Below, piece after piece: positions 1-8,500 of a DNA stretch of 64,000 bases. Source of the stretch: CAZEAN01 sp964510225. Its GTDB lineage: Bacteria; Planctomycetota; Planctomycetia; Isosphaerales; Isosphaeraceae. The position numbers were made by a program, and so were the translations under genes. The stretch covers positions 58,625-122,624 of the forward strand of contig CAZEAN010000003.1 of NCBI GenBank assembly GCA_964510225.1, read 5' to 3'. Every line of letters starts with the position of its first letter. The first letter of the stretch is position 1. The notes under the pieces were generated by a model. The model worked only from the letters and a program-made list of their open reading frames with translations. It made no database searches and was not told where the DNA came from.

Positions 1-595
1 CTTCGCAGGTCAGCCACGAATTCCAAGGAGTCGGACCTCCGGCGCAGTTACGGACTGTACCGGTCAATGATCCCCAAGTCTTTTCCTCACAGAAGCTTGA
101 GGTGTTGAAGAGGACGTTGGTAGTTCCACCGCCTTGGGTGAGGTCAAAAACCGGCGCAGCGTAAGGGCTACCGTTCGAAATCTCCTGATTACGGATCAGG
201 ACGACATGATCATCGCCAACAACGAATGCGGCCATGCCGTCGTGAAGCGGTGGGACTTTTTGGCCCTCACCCTTCATCGGATCGCCAGCCCAGGAGAGGG
301 TCGTGTACTCAAATCCCTCGGGAAGCGCGATCAGCTTGAGGCCAGTCCGTTGGTCGGCTGTAGGGATCAAGGGGCCGAATCGATTTCCCTTGGCTGCTCC
401 AAAGGCCGAACGCGCGTCGAGCGTCCCGAGAATCCCAGGGAGACTCATGGCACCCGCAACAGTGCAGAGTCGTCGGGTCCATTCGCGACGTGTGAGGCCG
501 ATCGGAGCGTTTGCGTCCGACAAGTCGGCTCGACTCGCTTCGAATCGATCGTTGAGGAGATTGTTCTGGTGAAAGACCGTTCGCTTCGGGGTCAT
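1..595 (-). CDS. PhoX/DUF839 family phosphatase-like protein, N-terminal part (cut by window edge)
   Basis: A minus-strand frame opens with ATG at 595 and stays open for 198 codons to the left edge, so the C-terminal part is missing. The N-terminus has a twin-arginine (Tat) signal: TRREWTRR at about residues 34-41 followed by a hydrophobic stretch, so export in folded form is expected. After it come PPLHDGMAAF, LIRNQEISNG and a GGTTN...GT-x-RNCAGG-x-TPW-x-x-WLTCE stretch, the signature I know from DUF839/PhoX-type proteins (calcium/iron-dependent alkaline phosphatases and relatives). Family membership is seen in the motifs. Phosphate release from organic esters is inferred and not certain, because many planctomycete DUF839 proteins are uncharacterised. 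It is transcribed divergently from the M50 gene. Confidence 0.85.
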   Translation of the reverse strand, partial: MTPKRTVFHQNNLLNDRFEASRADLSDANAPIGLTRREWTRRLCTVAGAMSLPGILGTLDARSAFGAAKGNRFGPLIPTADQRTGLKLIALPEGFEYTTLSWAGDPMKGEGQKVPPLHDGMAAFVVGDDHVVLIRNQEISNGSPYAAPVFDLTQGGGTTNVLFNTSSFCEEKTWGSLTGTVRNCAGGPTPWNSWLTCE

Positions 596-846
596 CGCTG
601 GGAGTCCTCTCGAGGGCGGTGCGGCACTGGGGTCACGGCTCAAATTACCATTGATACACGGTTTGTGTTGAAGAAAAACTGGGCGTCAGCGAAAGATCTT
701 GTGAAGAAGGATCGGTTGAATGGGTTCCCTGGGCCCTATTCGGGGGGTCTCAAGCATTCAGAGACTTCCCGAGCGGCCGAATCTCTCCTACGCTTGATCA
801 TCGCAACCGCACGCACTCTTGGCCCATGTTTTGGAGCCCCTCGATA

Positions 847-1626
847 ATGCAGGGTCTGGTGAATCCCACTCGATATGACCTTCGCTTTCAGGTCTTCGAT
901 ATCCCAGTTCGAGTCCATCCAATTTTTTGGATTTACAGTGCGATCCTGGGTTGGGATCCCAATAGTCCCTCGCGTGTACTTACCTGGGTTGCTCTGGTGT
1001 TAGTCTCCGTTCTTGTCCATGAGCTCGGCCACGGGATTATGTCGAAATTGCAAGGACTGCACCCTCGGATCGTCCTTTATATGCTCGGTGGGGTCTGTAT
1101 CAGCGAGCGGCAGTCCCGCGACCTCCGTGGGAGGCTCGAAATTCTGTTCGCTGGGCCGGGTGCTGGGCTTGGTCTCGCGGCAATCGTTAGCCTGTTAGCC
1201 TATCTCACGACAGGAGTCACCCCACTAGATGCTTGGAATTGGTTCTTTCCAACGAGGATCGAAGACTTGGAGCGTCTCGACGTGCTCGGACAATCGGGAT
1301 CAGGTCCGATCGATCTTCCTTATATTGTCGCTAGTCTTATTGTGATGAATATTTTCTGGAGCTTCCTTAATTTGCTGCCGCTTTATCCCTTGGACGGTGG
1401 ACAGATTACTCATGAGTTGCTGACCTGGCATCGAGGCTGGCAGGGAAAGCGATTGACTCACCAGATCTCGATAGGTGTTGGAGTGGCAGTTGCAATTTAT
1501 GCGATTAGCAACGATCGGCTCTTTCTCGCGATCTTTTTTGGGTTTCTTGCTTATACCAATTATCAGTTGATGAAGTCCGTCTCGGGATGGTCCTCGAACG
1601 ATCCAACTCAATGGTGGAGACAATAG
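847..1626 (+). CDS. M50 family site-2-type metalloprotease
   Basis: Polytopic inner-membrane zinc protease of 259 residues. The zinc motif is VHELGH at residues 57-62 (His58, Glu59 and His62). The second conserved motif, LLPLYPLDGG, lies near residue 184 and its Asp is the third zinc ligand. Hydrophobic helices surround both motifs, as expected for intramembrane proteolysis of regulatory or signal-peptide substrates. There is no PDZ or CBS domain, so this is a minimal form close to the SpoIVFB/Rip-like group. An ATG seven codons upstream (826) is possible. I prefer 847 because GGAG lies ten bases before it and the family-like start NPTRYDLRFQ follows directly. Its substrate cannot be read from the sequence. 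It is followed at once by a small membrane protein gene. Confidence 0.88.
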   Translation: MQGLVNPTRYDLRFQVFDIPVRVHPIFWIYSAILGWDPNSPSRVLTWVALVLVSVLVHELGHGIMSKLQGLHPRIVLYMLGGVCISERQSRDLRGRLEILFAGPGAGLGLAAIVSLLAYLTTGVTPLDAWNWFFPTRIEDLERLDVLGQSGSGPIDLPYIVASLIVMNIFWSFLNLLPLYPLDGGQITHELLTWHRGWQGKRLTHQISIGVGVAVAIYAISNDRLFLAIFFGFLAYTNYQLMKSVSGWSSNDPTQWWRQ

Positions 1627-1634
1627 GAAGCGCA

Positions 1635-1946
1635 ATGGATAGGTTTATCCTTTTGCTTGTTGTAGTCGGAGTGTTTTTAGTCCTTGTTAGACGTTTCGGG
1701 AACAGCTCGGCCGACTTCGAGATCCGTGTGAAAAGTGAAGGGAATCTCGAGATTCTCGGGAGATTCCCTCGATCGAAGGTTGCCGAGATCCGTAGATTCT
1801 TTATTGACGAGCCCCAAGAATTGCCAGGTTCAAGGATCCGAGGTTGGTTCGGGCCAACTGGTGTACCGCGGATTGTCTTCGATGGTCGCTTTTCAGAAGG
1901 ACGGAAACAACAAATTCGGAATTTCTTGATCAATCACCTTCAATAA
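1635..1946 (+). CDS. DUF3634-like small membrane protein
   Basis: Encodes 103 residues: one N-terminal membrane helix (about residues 4-18, LLLVVVGVFLVLV) and a soluble remainder. The soluble part follows the pattern I associate with DUF3634: an 'EIRV...G' strand, a 'GRFPRSKVAEIRRFF' helix, an 'IRGWFG' turn and a terminal 'GRFSEGRKQQIRNFL' helix. The family has no known function. The start at 1635 is chosen because AGGA lies seven bases upstream and the membrane helix begins just after it; in-frame ATG codons at 1587 and 1611 lie inside or at the end of the M50 gene. The eight-base gap to the M50 stop suggests co-transcription. The DUF assignment rests on pattern memory only. Confidence 0.7.
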   Translation: MDRFILLLVVVGVFLVLVRRFGNSSADFEIRVKSEGNLEILGRFPRSKVAEIRRFFIDEPQELPGSRIRGWFGPTGVPRIVFDGRFSEGRKQQIRNFLINHLQ

Positions 1947-2086
1947 TTCTTGAGATCCGTTAAGCAGAAGCATTAAATGGGATCAAGCCTTTCAATGACT
2001 GGTGGGTTTGCCCAGAATAACCTCCGTCAACGTGGGCCGGCTCCGTCGGTCTGCTCGAGCCTTATTCAGAGGAATCCTCGGCAACG

Positions 2087-4636
2087 ATGGCTAAACGAAA
2101 GTCCAAGGCAGAGACCGAATCGAAGGCTCGGGACACAAAAAAGTCTAAATCCACCACATCCTCGTCAACTCGGTTGCCGGCGATTCCCCCCCGGAGTGAC
2201 TCAGAAGGGCCAAGCCTTCCCAGCCAACTCCCTCTCTTGCCCCTTCAAGGTGAGGTGGTTTTTCCACAAACCGTTGTGCCGTTGATTGTCGGCCGTCCCA
2301 CGGGAATTAAGCTGGTCGAAGAACTCTTCGGGAGCGGCGAAGATGCGCTGATTGGTCTCGTCACGCAACGCAATCCGGAAGATGAGTCTCCTGACTTAGA
2401 TGGGCTTTATCCAGATCTCTGCGTGGCAACGATCTTGAAGATGCTCAAGTTCCCCGACGGGTCGACTCGGATCGTCGTGCAGGGAGTTAACCGTGCCCGC
2501 TTAATCGGAATCGCGAGTGATCGTCCGTACCTCACAGGACTGATCGAGCCTCTGAAAGAGCAAGTCGAAGCGGGTGAAGAACTTGATGCCCTCGAACATT
2601 TGATCAACAGTCTCTTCGGACGAATGAGCGACCAAGTCCCCGAAGAGCTGCAGATCGCAGCGATGAACGTCCACGACCCCGCACGATTGGCCGATCTTCT
2701 CGCCTCAAGCCTCCCATTCTCTGTCGAAGAGAAACAGTCGATGTTGGCTGAAGGGGATGTCAAGGCTCGGCTGATGGAGCTTGGCCGTTTGTTGACCCGG
2801 CAGTTAAATGTGATGGAACTCTCGACAAAGATCCAGGCTCAAGTCGGATCGGAAATTACGAGAGCCCAGCGCGAGCATTTCCTCCGACAGCAGATTAAAG
2901 CGATTCAAGAAGAGTTAGGCGAGTCAGACTCCGCTACCGCTGATGCTCGCTCCCTCGAAAAGCAAGTCCGGCGCGCAAAGATGAGCCCCGAGGCTCGTGC
3001 CGAGGCCCGTCGCGAGATCGACCGCTTAGCCTCGATGCCGCCGAGTTCTGCCGAGTACTCGATCATCCGGACTTACATCGATTGGCTGACATCGCTGCCC
3101 TGGGCGAAATTGAGTGAAGACCACCTTGACTTGACCCGTGCTCGAGAAATTCTCGACGAGGATCACTTCAATCTAGAGAAGGTAAAGGATCGGATTCTCG
3201 AATATCTTGCGGTCTGCAAGCTGAAGCAGGAAATGAAAGGGCCGATCCTCTGCTTTGTCGGGCCGCCGGGGACGGGCAAGACAAGCCTCGGTCGCTCGAT
3301 CGCACGAGCGATGGGTCGTGAATTTGCCCGGATTAGCCTAGGTGGAATCCACGATGAAGCGGAGATCCGCGGCCACCGTCGGACCTACGTGGCAGCGATG
3401 CCTGGACGGATCATTCAAGCCCTCCGCAAGGTCGGTACGAAGAATCCGGTGATGATTCTGGACGAGGTCGACAAGCTCGGGCGTGACTTCCGAGGTGATC
3501 CTGGATCGGCACTCCTTGAAGTACTTGATCCCGAACAGAACGACACCTTTCGCGACAATTACTTGGATGTCGACTTCGATCTTTCCAAGGTGATGTTTAT
3601 TGCGACTGCAAATATCCTCGACCCCATCCCGGGTCCGCTCGTCGATCGGCTAGAAATTCTTGAGCTTCCGGGCTATTCGGAAGAAGAGAAGATTGAGATC
3701 ACCGCCCGCCACCTCTTGCCGAAGCAATTGAAGGATCATGGAATTACGGAAAAGGACGTCAAGATCCAACCGGACGCAGTTCAACGAGTAATTGCGGACT
3801 ACACCCGAGAGGCTGGTCTCCGTCAGTTGGAACGAGAGCTGGCCGCAATCTGTCGGAAAGTCGCACGACGTCGTGCCGAGGGGGGAACCAAGCAAATCAA
3901 AGTCGAAGCGTCGAACCTCGATGAATTCCTTGGACCACCCAAGCATTTCCGAGAGGTCGCCGCTCGCCAAGGACTCCCCGGGGTTGCGACTGGACTTGCT
4001 TGGACCCCGACGGGCGGAGAGATCTTATTCATCGAAGTCTCAGGGAACCCCGGTAAAGGGAATCTCACGCTTACCGGTCTGCTCGGTGATTCAATGAAAG
4101 AGAGTGCACAGGCAGCGCTCAGCTACATTAAGACGAATGCAAAGAATCTGGGAATCGGCTCGTTTGACTTCGGCAAAACAGACCTTCATGTGCATGTCCC
4201 TGCGGGCGCGATACCAAAGGATGGCCCCTCAGCAGGGATTGCGATCGCAGCGGCAATGATGAGCCACTTTCGACACGAACCGGTCCGGCAAGATCTCGCG
4301 ATGACTGGTGAACTAACACTTACGGGTCGGATTCTTCCGGTCGGCGGGATTAAGGAAAAAGTTCTCGGGGCGCGACGGGCCGGGATCAAGCATGTGATGA
4401 TCCCAACCCATAACCGGAAAGACCTCGCAGACCTGACAACCGAAGTCCGAGATTCGATCGCCTTTCAGGCCGTCGAGACTCTCGACGACATCATCCCGGC
4501 CCTCTTCAGTTCGTCACCAACGACGAAGAAAACGAAGAGCAAAGGACCCACCACAGGAAGTTCGCGTGGAACCCGACGGTCGAGGGGACCTCAACCGGGG
4601 TTGGAGGCTTCCGCGTCCAAGACGCGACTCCGCTGA
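2087..4636 (+). CDS. lon: ATP-dependent protease Lon (La)
   Basis: Cytoplasmic AAA+ serine protease that degrades misfolded and regulatory proteins, 849 residues. Order of domains: a basic, Ser/Thr/Lys-rich tail (1-45), Lon N-terminal substrate domain (about 50-245), coiled region, AAA+ module with Walker A GPPGTGKT at 392-399 and Walker B ILDEVD near 460, then the LonC peptidase with the catalytic dyad Ser715 (PKDGPSAG) and Lys756 (GGIKEK). The last 45 residues are again basic and low in complexity (TKKTKSKG, RGTRRSRG), which is longer than the usual Lon C-terminus. No heat-shock operator such as CIRCE is visible in the 140 bases upstream. The GAGGA upstream of the start is distant, at about 15 bases. 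Confidence 0.97.
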   Translation: MAKRKSKAETESKARDTKKSKSTTSSSTRLPAIPPRSDSEGPSLPSQLPLLPLQGEVVFPQTVVPLIVGRPTGIKLVEELFGSGEDALIGLVTQRNPEDESPDLDGLYPDLCVATILKMLKFPDGSTRIVVQGVNRARLIGIASDRPYLTGLIEPLKEQVEAGEELDALEHLINSLFGRMSDQVPEELQIAAMNVHDPARLADLLASSLPFSVEEKQSMLAEGDVKARLMELGRLLTRQLNVMELSTKIQAQVGSEITRAQREHFLRQQIKAIQEELGESDSATADARSLEKQVRRAKMSPEARAEARREIDRLASMPPSSAEYSIIRTYIDWLTSLPWAKLSEDHLDLTRAREILDEDHFNLEKVKDRILEYLAVCKLKQEMKGPILCFVGPPGTGKTSLGRSIARAMGREFARISLGGIHDEAEIRGHRRTYVAAMPGRIIQALRKVGTKNPVMILDEVDKLGRDFRGDPGSALLEVLDPEQNDTFRDNYLDVDFDLSKVMFIATANILDPIPGPLVDRLEILELPGYSEEEKIEITARHLLPKQLKDHGITEKDVKIQPDAVQRVIADYTREAGLRQLERELAAICRKVARRRAEGGTKQIKVEASNLDEFLGPPKHFREVAARQGLPGVATGLAWTPTGGEILFIEVSGNPGKGNLTLTGLLGDSMKESAQAALSYIKTNAKNLGIGSFDFGKTDLHVHVPAGAIPKDGPSAGIAIAAAMMSHFRHEPVRQDLAMTGELTLTGRILPVGGIKEKVLGARRAGIKHVMIPTHNRKDLADLTTEVRDSIAFQAVETLDDIIPALFSSSPTTKKTKSKGPTTGSSRGTRRSRGPQPGLEASASKTRLR

Positions 4637-4695
4637 TCTGGGTGGATCGTTTCCGAGGTTCCTGAGGAGAGCCGCGACTGGAGAGAAGAACAGCG

Positions 4696-5031
4696 TTAGA
4701 GGATGCCGGCCACCAAGGCTAAGAAGAAGGCCAAGAGATTCAAGGCGGCACCGAAAAGGACCGCGACCGGTGGTCGGATGTTTCCCAAGTGTGCCGAGAA
4801 CCAACCAATGAGAGCAAGACCGAGCCCCGCGATCGGGAATCCGAGCGGCGGTCGCCACGAGAGGGCTGTTGACGGGTTGAGCTCCAACGCATGTGCGTAC
4901 TGGAGTTCCGAAACTAAGAAAATGAGTCCAAATCCCCAAATTACCGAGATTGTCAAGCCGAAAAGGGCCGATGATTGGCCGAAAAACCAGGAAATGTAGA
5001 GCATCGGATGATGCATTTGTTGTGATTTCAT
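4696..5031 (-). CDS. Small membrane protein of unknown function
   Basis: A 111-residue hydrophobic protein with a short His/Met-rich N-terminus (KSQQMHHPMLY) and three likely membrane helices, at about residues 15-40, 63-80 and 87-108. The start is well supported: AAGGAG sits eight bases before the ATG. It converges with lon; only about 60 bases separate the stop codons. I do not recognise a family. The arrangement of helices would fit a small planctomycete-restricted inner-membrane protein. Confidence 0.65.
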   Translation of the reverse strand: MKSQQMHHPMLYISWFFGQSSALFGLTISVIWGFGLIFLVSELQYAHALELNPSTALSWRPPLGFPIAGLGLALIGWFSAHLGNIRPPVAVLFGAALNLLAFFLALVAGIL

Positions 5032-5312
5032 CGTGTAACTCCTTCCCAGAACGACTCGGACACCTGTCAGGATAAGTCAGGCTCTTGGTCTAAGTTGCGA
5101 GCCCGGATGACGTTAAAGGCAAGGTGTTGCGGACGCTGGGGGCATTCTTGAGAAGACGAGGTATTCAGACGTCCCGATCTGTTCGGAGTCGCACCGGATC
5201 CTCTCGTAGGTGTCTTCGACGCCGTCGTCGAAATCTCAGATGAGTCCCGAGAGAAATCTACTTGAGAAATCTCCGAAGTGTGTTGATTCGGTGTTCCTCG
5301 GGTGGTTTTTCT

Positions 5313-5341
5313 TTGTCAAGACTCGATGAAGCTTGTATAAC
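5313..5341 (+). promoter_or_regulatory. Sigma-70-type promoter candidate
   Basis: TTGTCA (5313-5318), exactly 17 bases, then TATAAC (5336-5341). This matches ten of the twelve consensus positions with ideal spacing. Transcription would start near 5348 and give a leader of about 220 bases before the DUF1549/DUF1553 gene at 5569. Confidence 0.5.
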
Positions 5342-5352
5342 GGAGGTTGAAC

Positions 5353-5502
5353 ATGGTCTCTCGCGTCGTCCCTCTGGATCTAGACGAACGAGAAAACCAA
5401 CAAGACCAACACACCCCGAGCTGCTCGGTCAATCGGGTCCTCGGCATTCCGAGGATCACATCTCAATCGTCGAGACGGTCGTGCAATAGTCCGACGCGCT
5501 GA
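5353..5502 (+). CDS. Possible 49-residue small protein or leader ORF
   Basis: ATG at 5353 is preceded at six bases by GGAGG, a strong ribosome-binding site, and the frame runs 49 codons to TGA. The peptide starts MVSRVVPLDLDERENQQ and is polar, with two Cys and a basic C-terminal half; no family is recognised. A caution: if the promoter at 5313-5341 is used, its start site near 5348 would leave GGAGG outside the transcript, so promoter and RBS cannot both serve this frame. It could be chance. Confidence 0.25.
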   Translation: MVSRVVPLDLDERENQQDQHTPSCSVNRVLGIPRITSQSSRRSCNSPTR

Positions 5503-5568
5503 GGTGGTCTGAAGATCGATGACTCACTGAGATTCCAGCCTGACCACGGTCCCAGGAGTTCGTCACCT

Positions 5569-8500
5569 ATGAGACGCGCGTCCAATCCAGGCGCTTACCT
5601 CTACCTCCTTCTACTTATCGTCCCGCTCGTTGTTGCCCAACTCCTCCTCGTTGGTGGGCGCACACGTGCAGATGAATCAAGCGAAGGTAACCAAGAAGGT
5701 CAAGTAAGCTTCTACGAACAGGTCAGACCAATCCTGCAAGCTCGTTGCCAGGGTTGTCACCAACCTGCGAAGGCAAGTGGTGACTTCGTGATGACTGACT
5801 TCAACCAACTCTTAGCCGGTGGTGAGTCGGAGATCCCGGCGATTGTACCTGGGAAGCCTGATGAAAGTTACCTGATCGATCAAATTGTGGCCATTGATGG
5901 CGTTGCGTTTATGCCGCCGGAAGGTGATCCTCTTCATGAGTCGGAAGTAGATCTAATCCGACGTTGGATCGCATCAGGGGCGATTGATGATACGCCTTCA
6001 AATCTAACCAAGACCTACTCCGCAGATTCCCCACCAGTTTACAGCCGACCTCCGGTGATCGGATCGATCGATTTCTCCCCCGATGGCAGCTTGCTCGCGG
6101 TCGCTGGTTTCCATGAGGTCCTCTTACTGAGTGGTGATGGGCGCGAACTCGTCGGGCGGTTGATTGGGCTCTCCGAGCGTGTGGAGTCGGTGGCGTTTTC
6201 GCCGGATGGAACGAAACTCGCGGTGGTCGGCGGTAATCCTGCTCGGTCGGGAGAAGTCCAGGTCTGGGACGTTGAGAAGCAGAAGCTGAGGCTGTCGGTT
6301 CCTGTAACCTATGACACCATTTATGGCGTCTCCTGGTCGCCCGAGGGTACTCAGATCGCCTTCGGTTGTGGCGACAACACGGTCCGAGCAATCGATGCCA
6401 AAACGGGCGAAGAAGTCTTGTTTCTTGGCGCGCACGAAGACTGGGCCTTGGACACGACGTTCTCTAACGACGGGAGCCATCTAATCTCCGTCGGTCGTGA
6501 CCGCGCAGTGAAGCTCACCGAAGTCGCAACCCAGCGCTTTGTCGACAACATCACCTCGATTACGCCTGGTGCGTTAAAAGGTGGGGTCCAAGCGGTTGCG
6601 CGTCATCCCGAACGTGATGAAATTGTGGTCGGTGGCGCCGATGGTGTTCCAAAGCTCTACCGAGTCTTCCGACTCACCAAGCGTGTGATCGGTGACGACG
6701 CCAACTTGATCCGACAATTCCCTGCACTCAACGGTCGGATTTTCGACGTCGCCGTCAGTCCGGATGGTAAATCGATCGCCGCCCTCAGCAGCCTGGACGG
6801 TGTCGGTGAAGTTGCGATCTTCAACTACGACTTCGACACCGGTTTGCCTGACGAGATCAAGAAAATCAACGAGAAGACGGTCGGTGCACGTTCGGCCGAC
6901 GAGAAAAAGAAGCTCGAAGCGTTCCACACGAAGGATGTCCGGGAAATTGCTCGTCTGACGATTTCCGAAGCGAGCCTCTACGCAATGGCCTATCGGCCAG
7001 ACGGAATCCTGGTCGTCGCTGGCGGTGATGGTGTCCTCCGCTTCATCGACCCCAACTCCGGTTCAATCATTAACCAAGCCTCACCGGCCCCGATCAATGA
7101 TTCAGAACCGTCGGATACCGATGCCGAGGACCTGGCGAGCCGAGCGACTGCACCAATTACTTCACTCGACACGGGAGATGAATCGGTCGAGGGTAACTCA
7201 GTGCCGGATGGTGCCAAGATCGCCAAACTTGAGATCAGCCCTGTCGAAATCAAACTCTCCAATCCCTTTGAGACCGCCCAGATCCTCATCACCGCAATCC
7301 TCGAAGACGAACGCGCGATCGATCTCACTCGGGAAGTTGAAATCTCGGTCACCGAGCCTCTCGTCCGCGTCTCCGAGGGCGGTTTGATCTTGCCGATCGC
7401 TGATGGTGTCACGCGACTCACGGCCCGTTTTGGCGACCAATCATCGTCGCTCCTAATCACCGTCGATGCGTTTGCCGATGTTTACCAGGCTGACTTCATT
7501 ACTGACGTCAATCCTGCACTTTCGCGACTCGGTTGTAACCAAGGGACCTGCCACGGTGCCCAAGACGGAAAGAACGGATTCAAGCTCTCACTCCGAGGAT
7601 ATGACCCGATCTTTGATGTCCGTGCGTTGACCGATGACCTTGCGGCGCGACGAGTCAACTTGGCGTCCCCTGAAAGCAGCTTGATGCTCCAGAAGCCTTC
7701 AGGTGCTGTTCCGCATGTGGGTGGCCAACTGTTCATGCCCGACGAACCGTATTACGAAGTGATTCAGAATTGGATCTCTGGTGGTGCAAAACTTGACCTC
7801 ACGAGTCCTCGGGTCTCCTCGATCGAAGTCCTTCCCAAAAACCCGATCGTCGATCAAGTCGGTGCTCGGCAGCAAGTCCGAGTTGTTGCGACTTACGCAG
7901 ATGGCCGAACCCGCGACGTCACCCGCGAAGCGTTTGTAGAGAGCGGCAACACCGAAGTCGCCACCGCCGAGGATGGTCTTCTGACCGCATTACGACGTGG
8001 TGAAGCTCCGGTACTCGCTCGTTTCGAAGGAGCCTATGCGGCAACAACCCTCACCGTGATGGGGGATCGTACTGGATTCGTTTGGGAAGAGCCCGAAACT
8101 TGGAACCGGATCGATGAATTCGTTGCTCAGAAGTGGGAGCGGATGAAGATATTGCCGTCCGGCCTTTGCACCGATGCCGATTTTGTCCGTCGAGTCACGC
8201 TCGATCTCACAGGGCTTCCTCCGACTGCAGAGCAGGTCCACGAATTCCTTGGAGACCCGCGTCCTTCGCGTGACAAGCGGGCGGTACTGGTCGATCAGCT
8301 CATCGGGTCCGATGACTTCATCGAATATTGGACGAATAAATGGGCGGACCTTCTCCAGGTGAATGCCAAGTTCCTCGGTCGTGAGGGGGCAACCTCATTC
8401 CGAGGATGGATCCGTGACCAAGTCGCGTCGAACCGTCCTTACGATGAGTTCGTCCGTGACGTCCTGACCGCCAGTGGTTCCAACCGCGAACATCCCGAGG

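Larger units (their letters stand above)
5032..5568. other. 537-base intergenic region upstream of the DUF1549/DUF1553 gene
   Basis: This stretch separates divergent genes at 5031 (minus) and 5569 (plus). It contains a near-consensus sigma-70-type promoter (5313-5341) and a 49-codon open frame (5353-5502), both listed separately. I see no tRNA, repeat or recognisable protein remnant in the rest. Confidence 0.5.
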
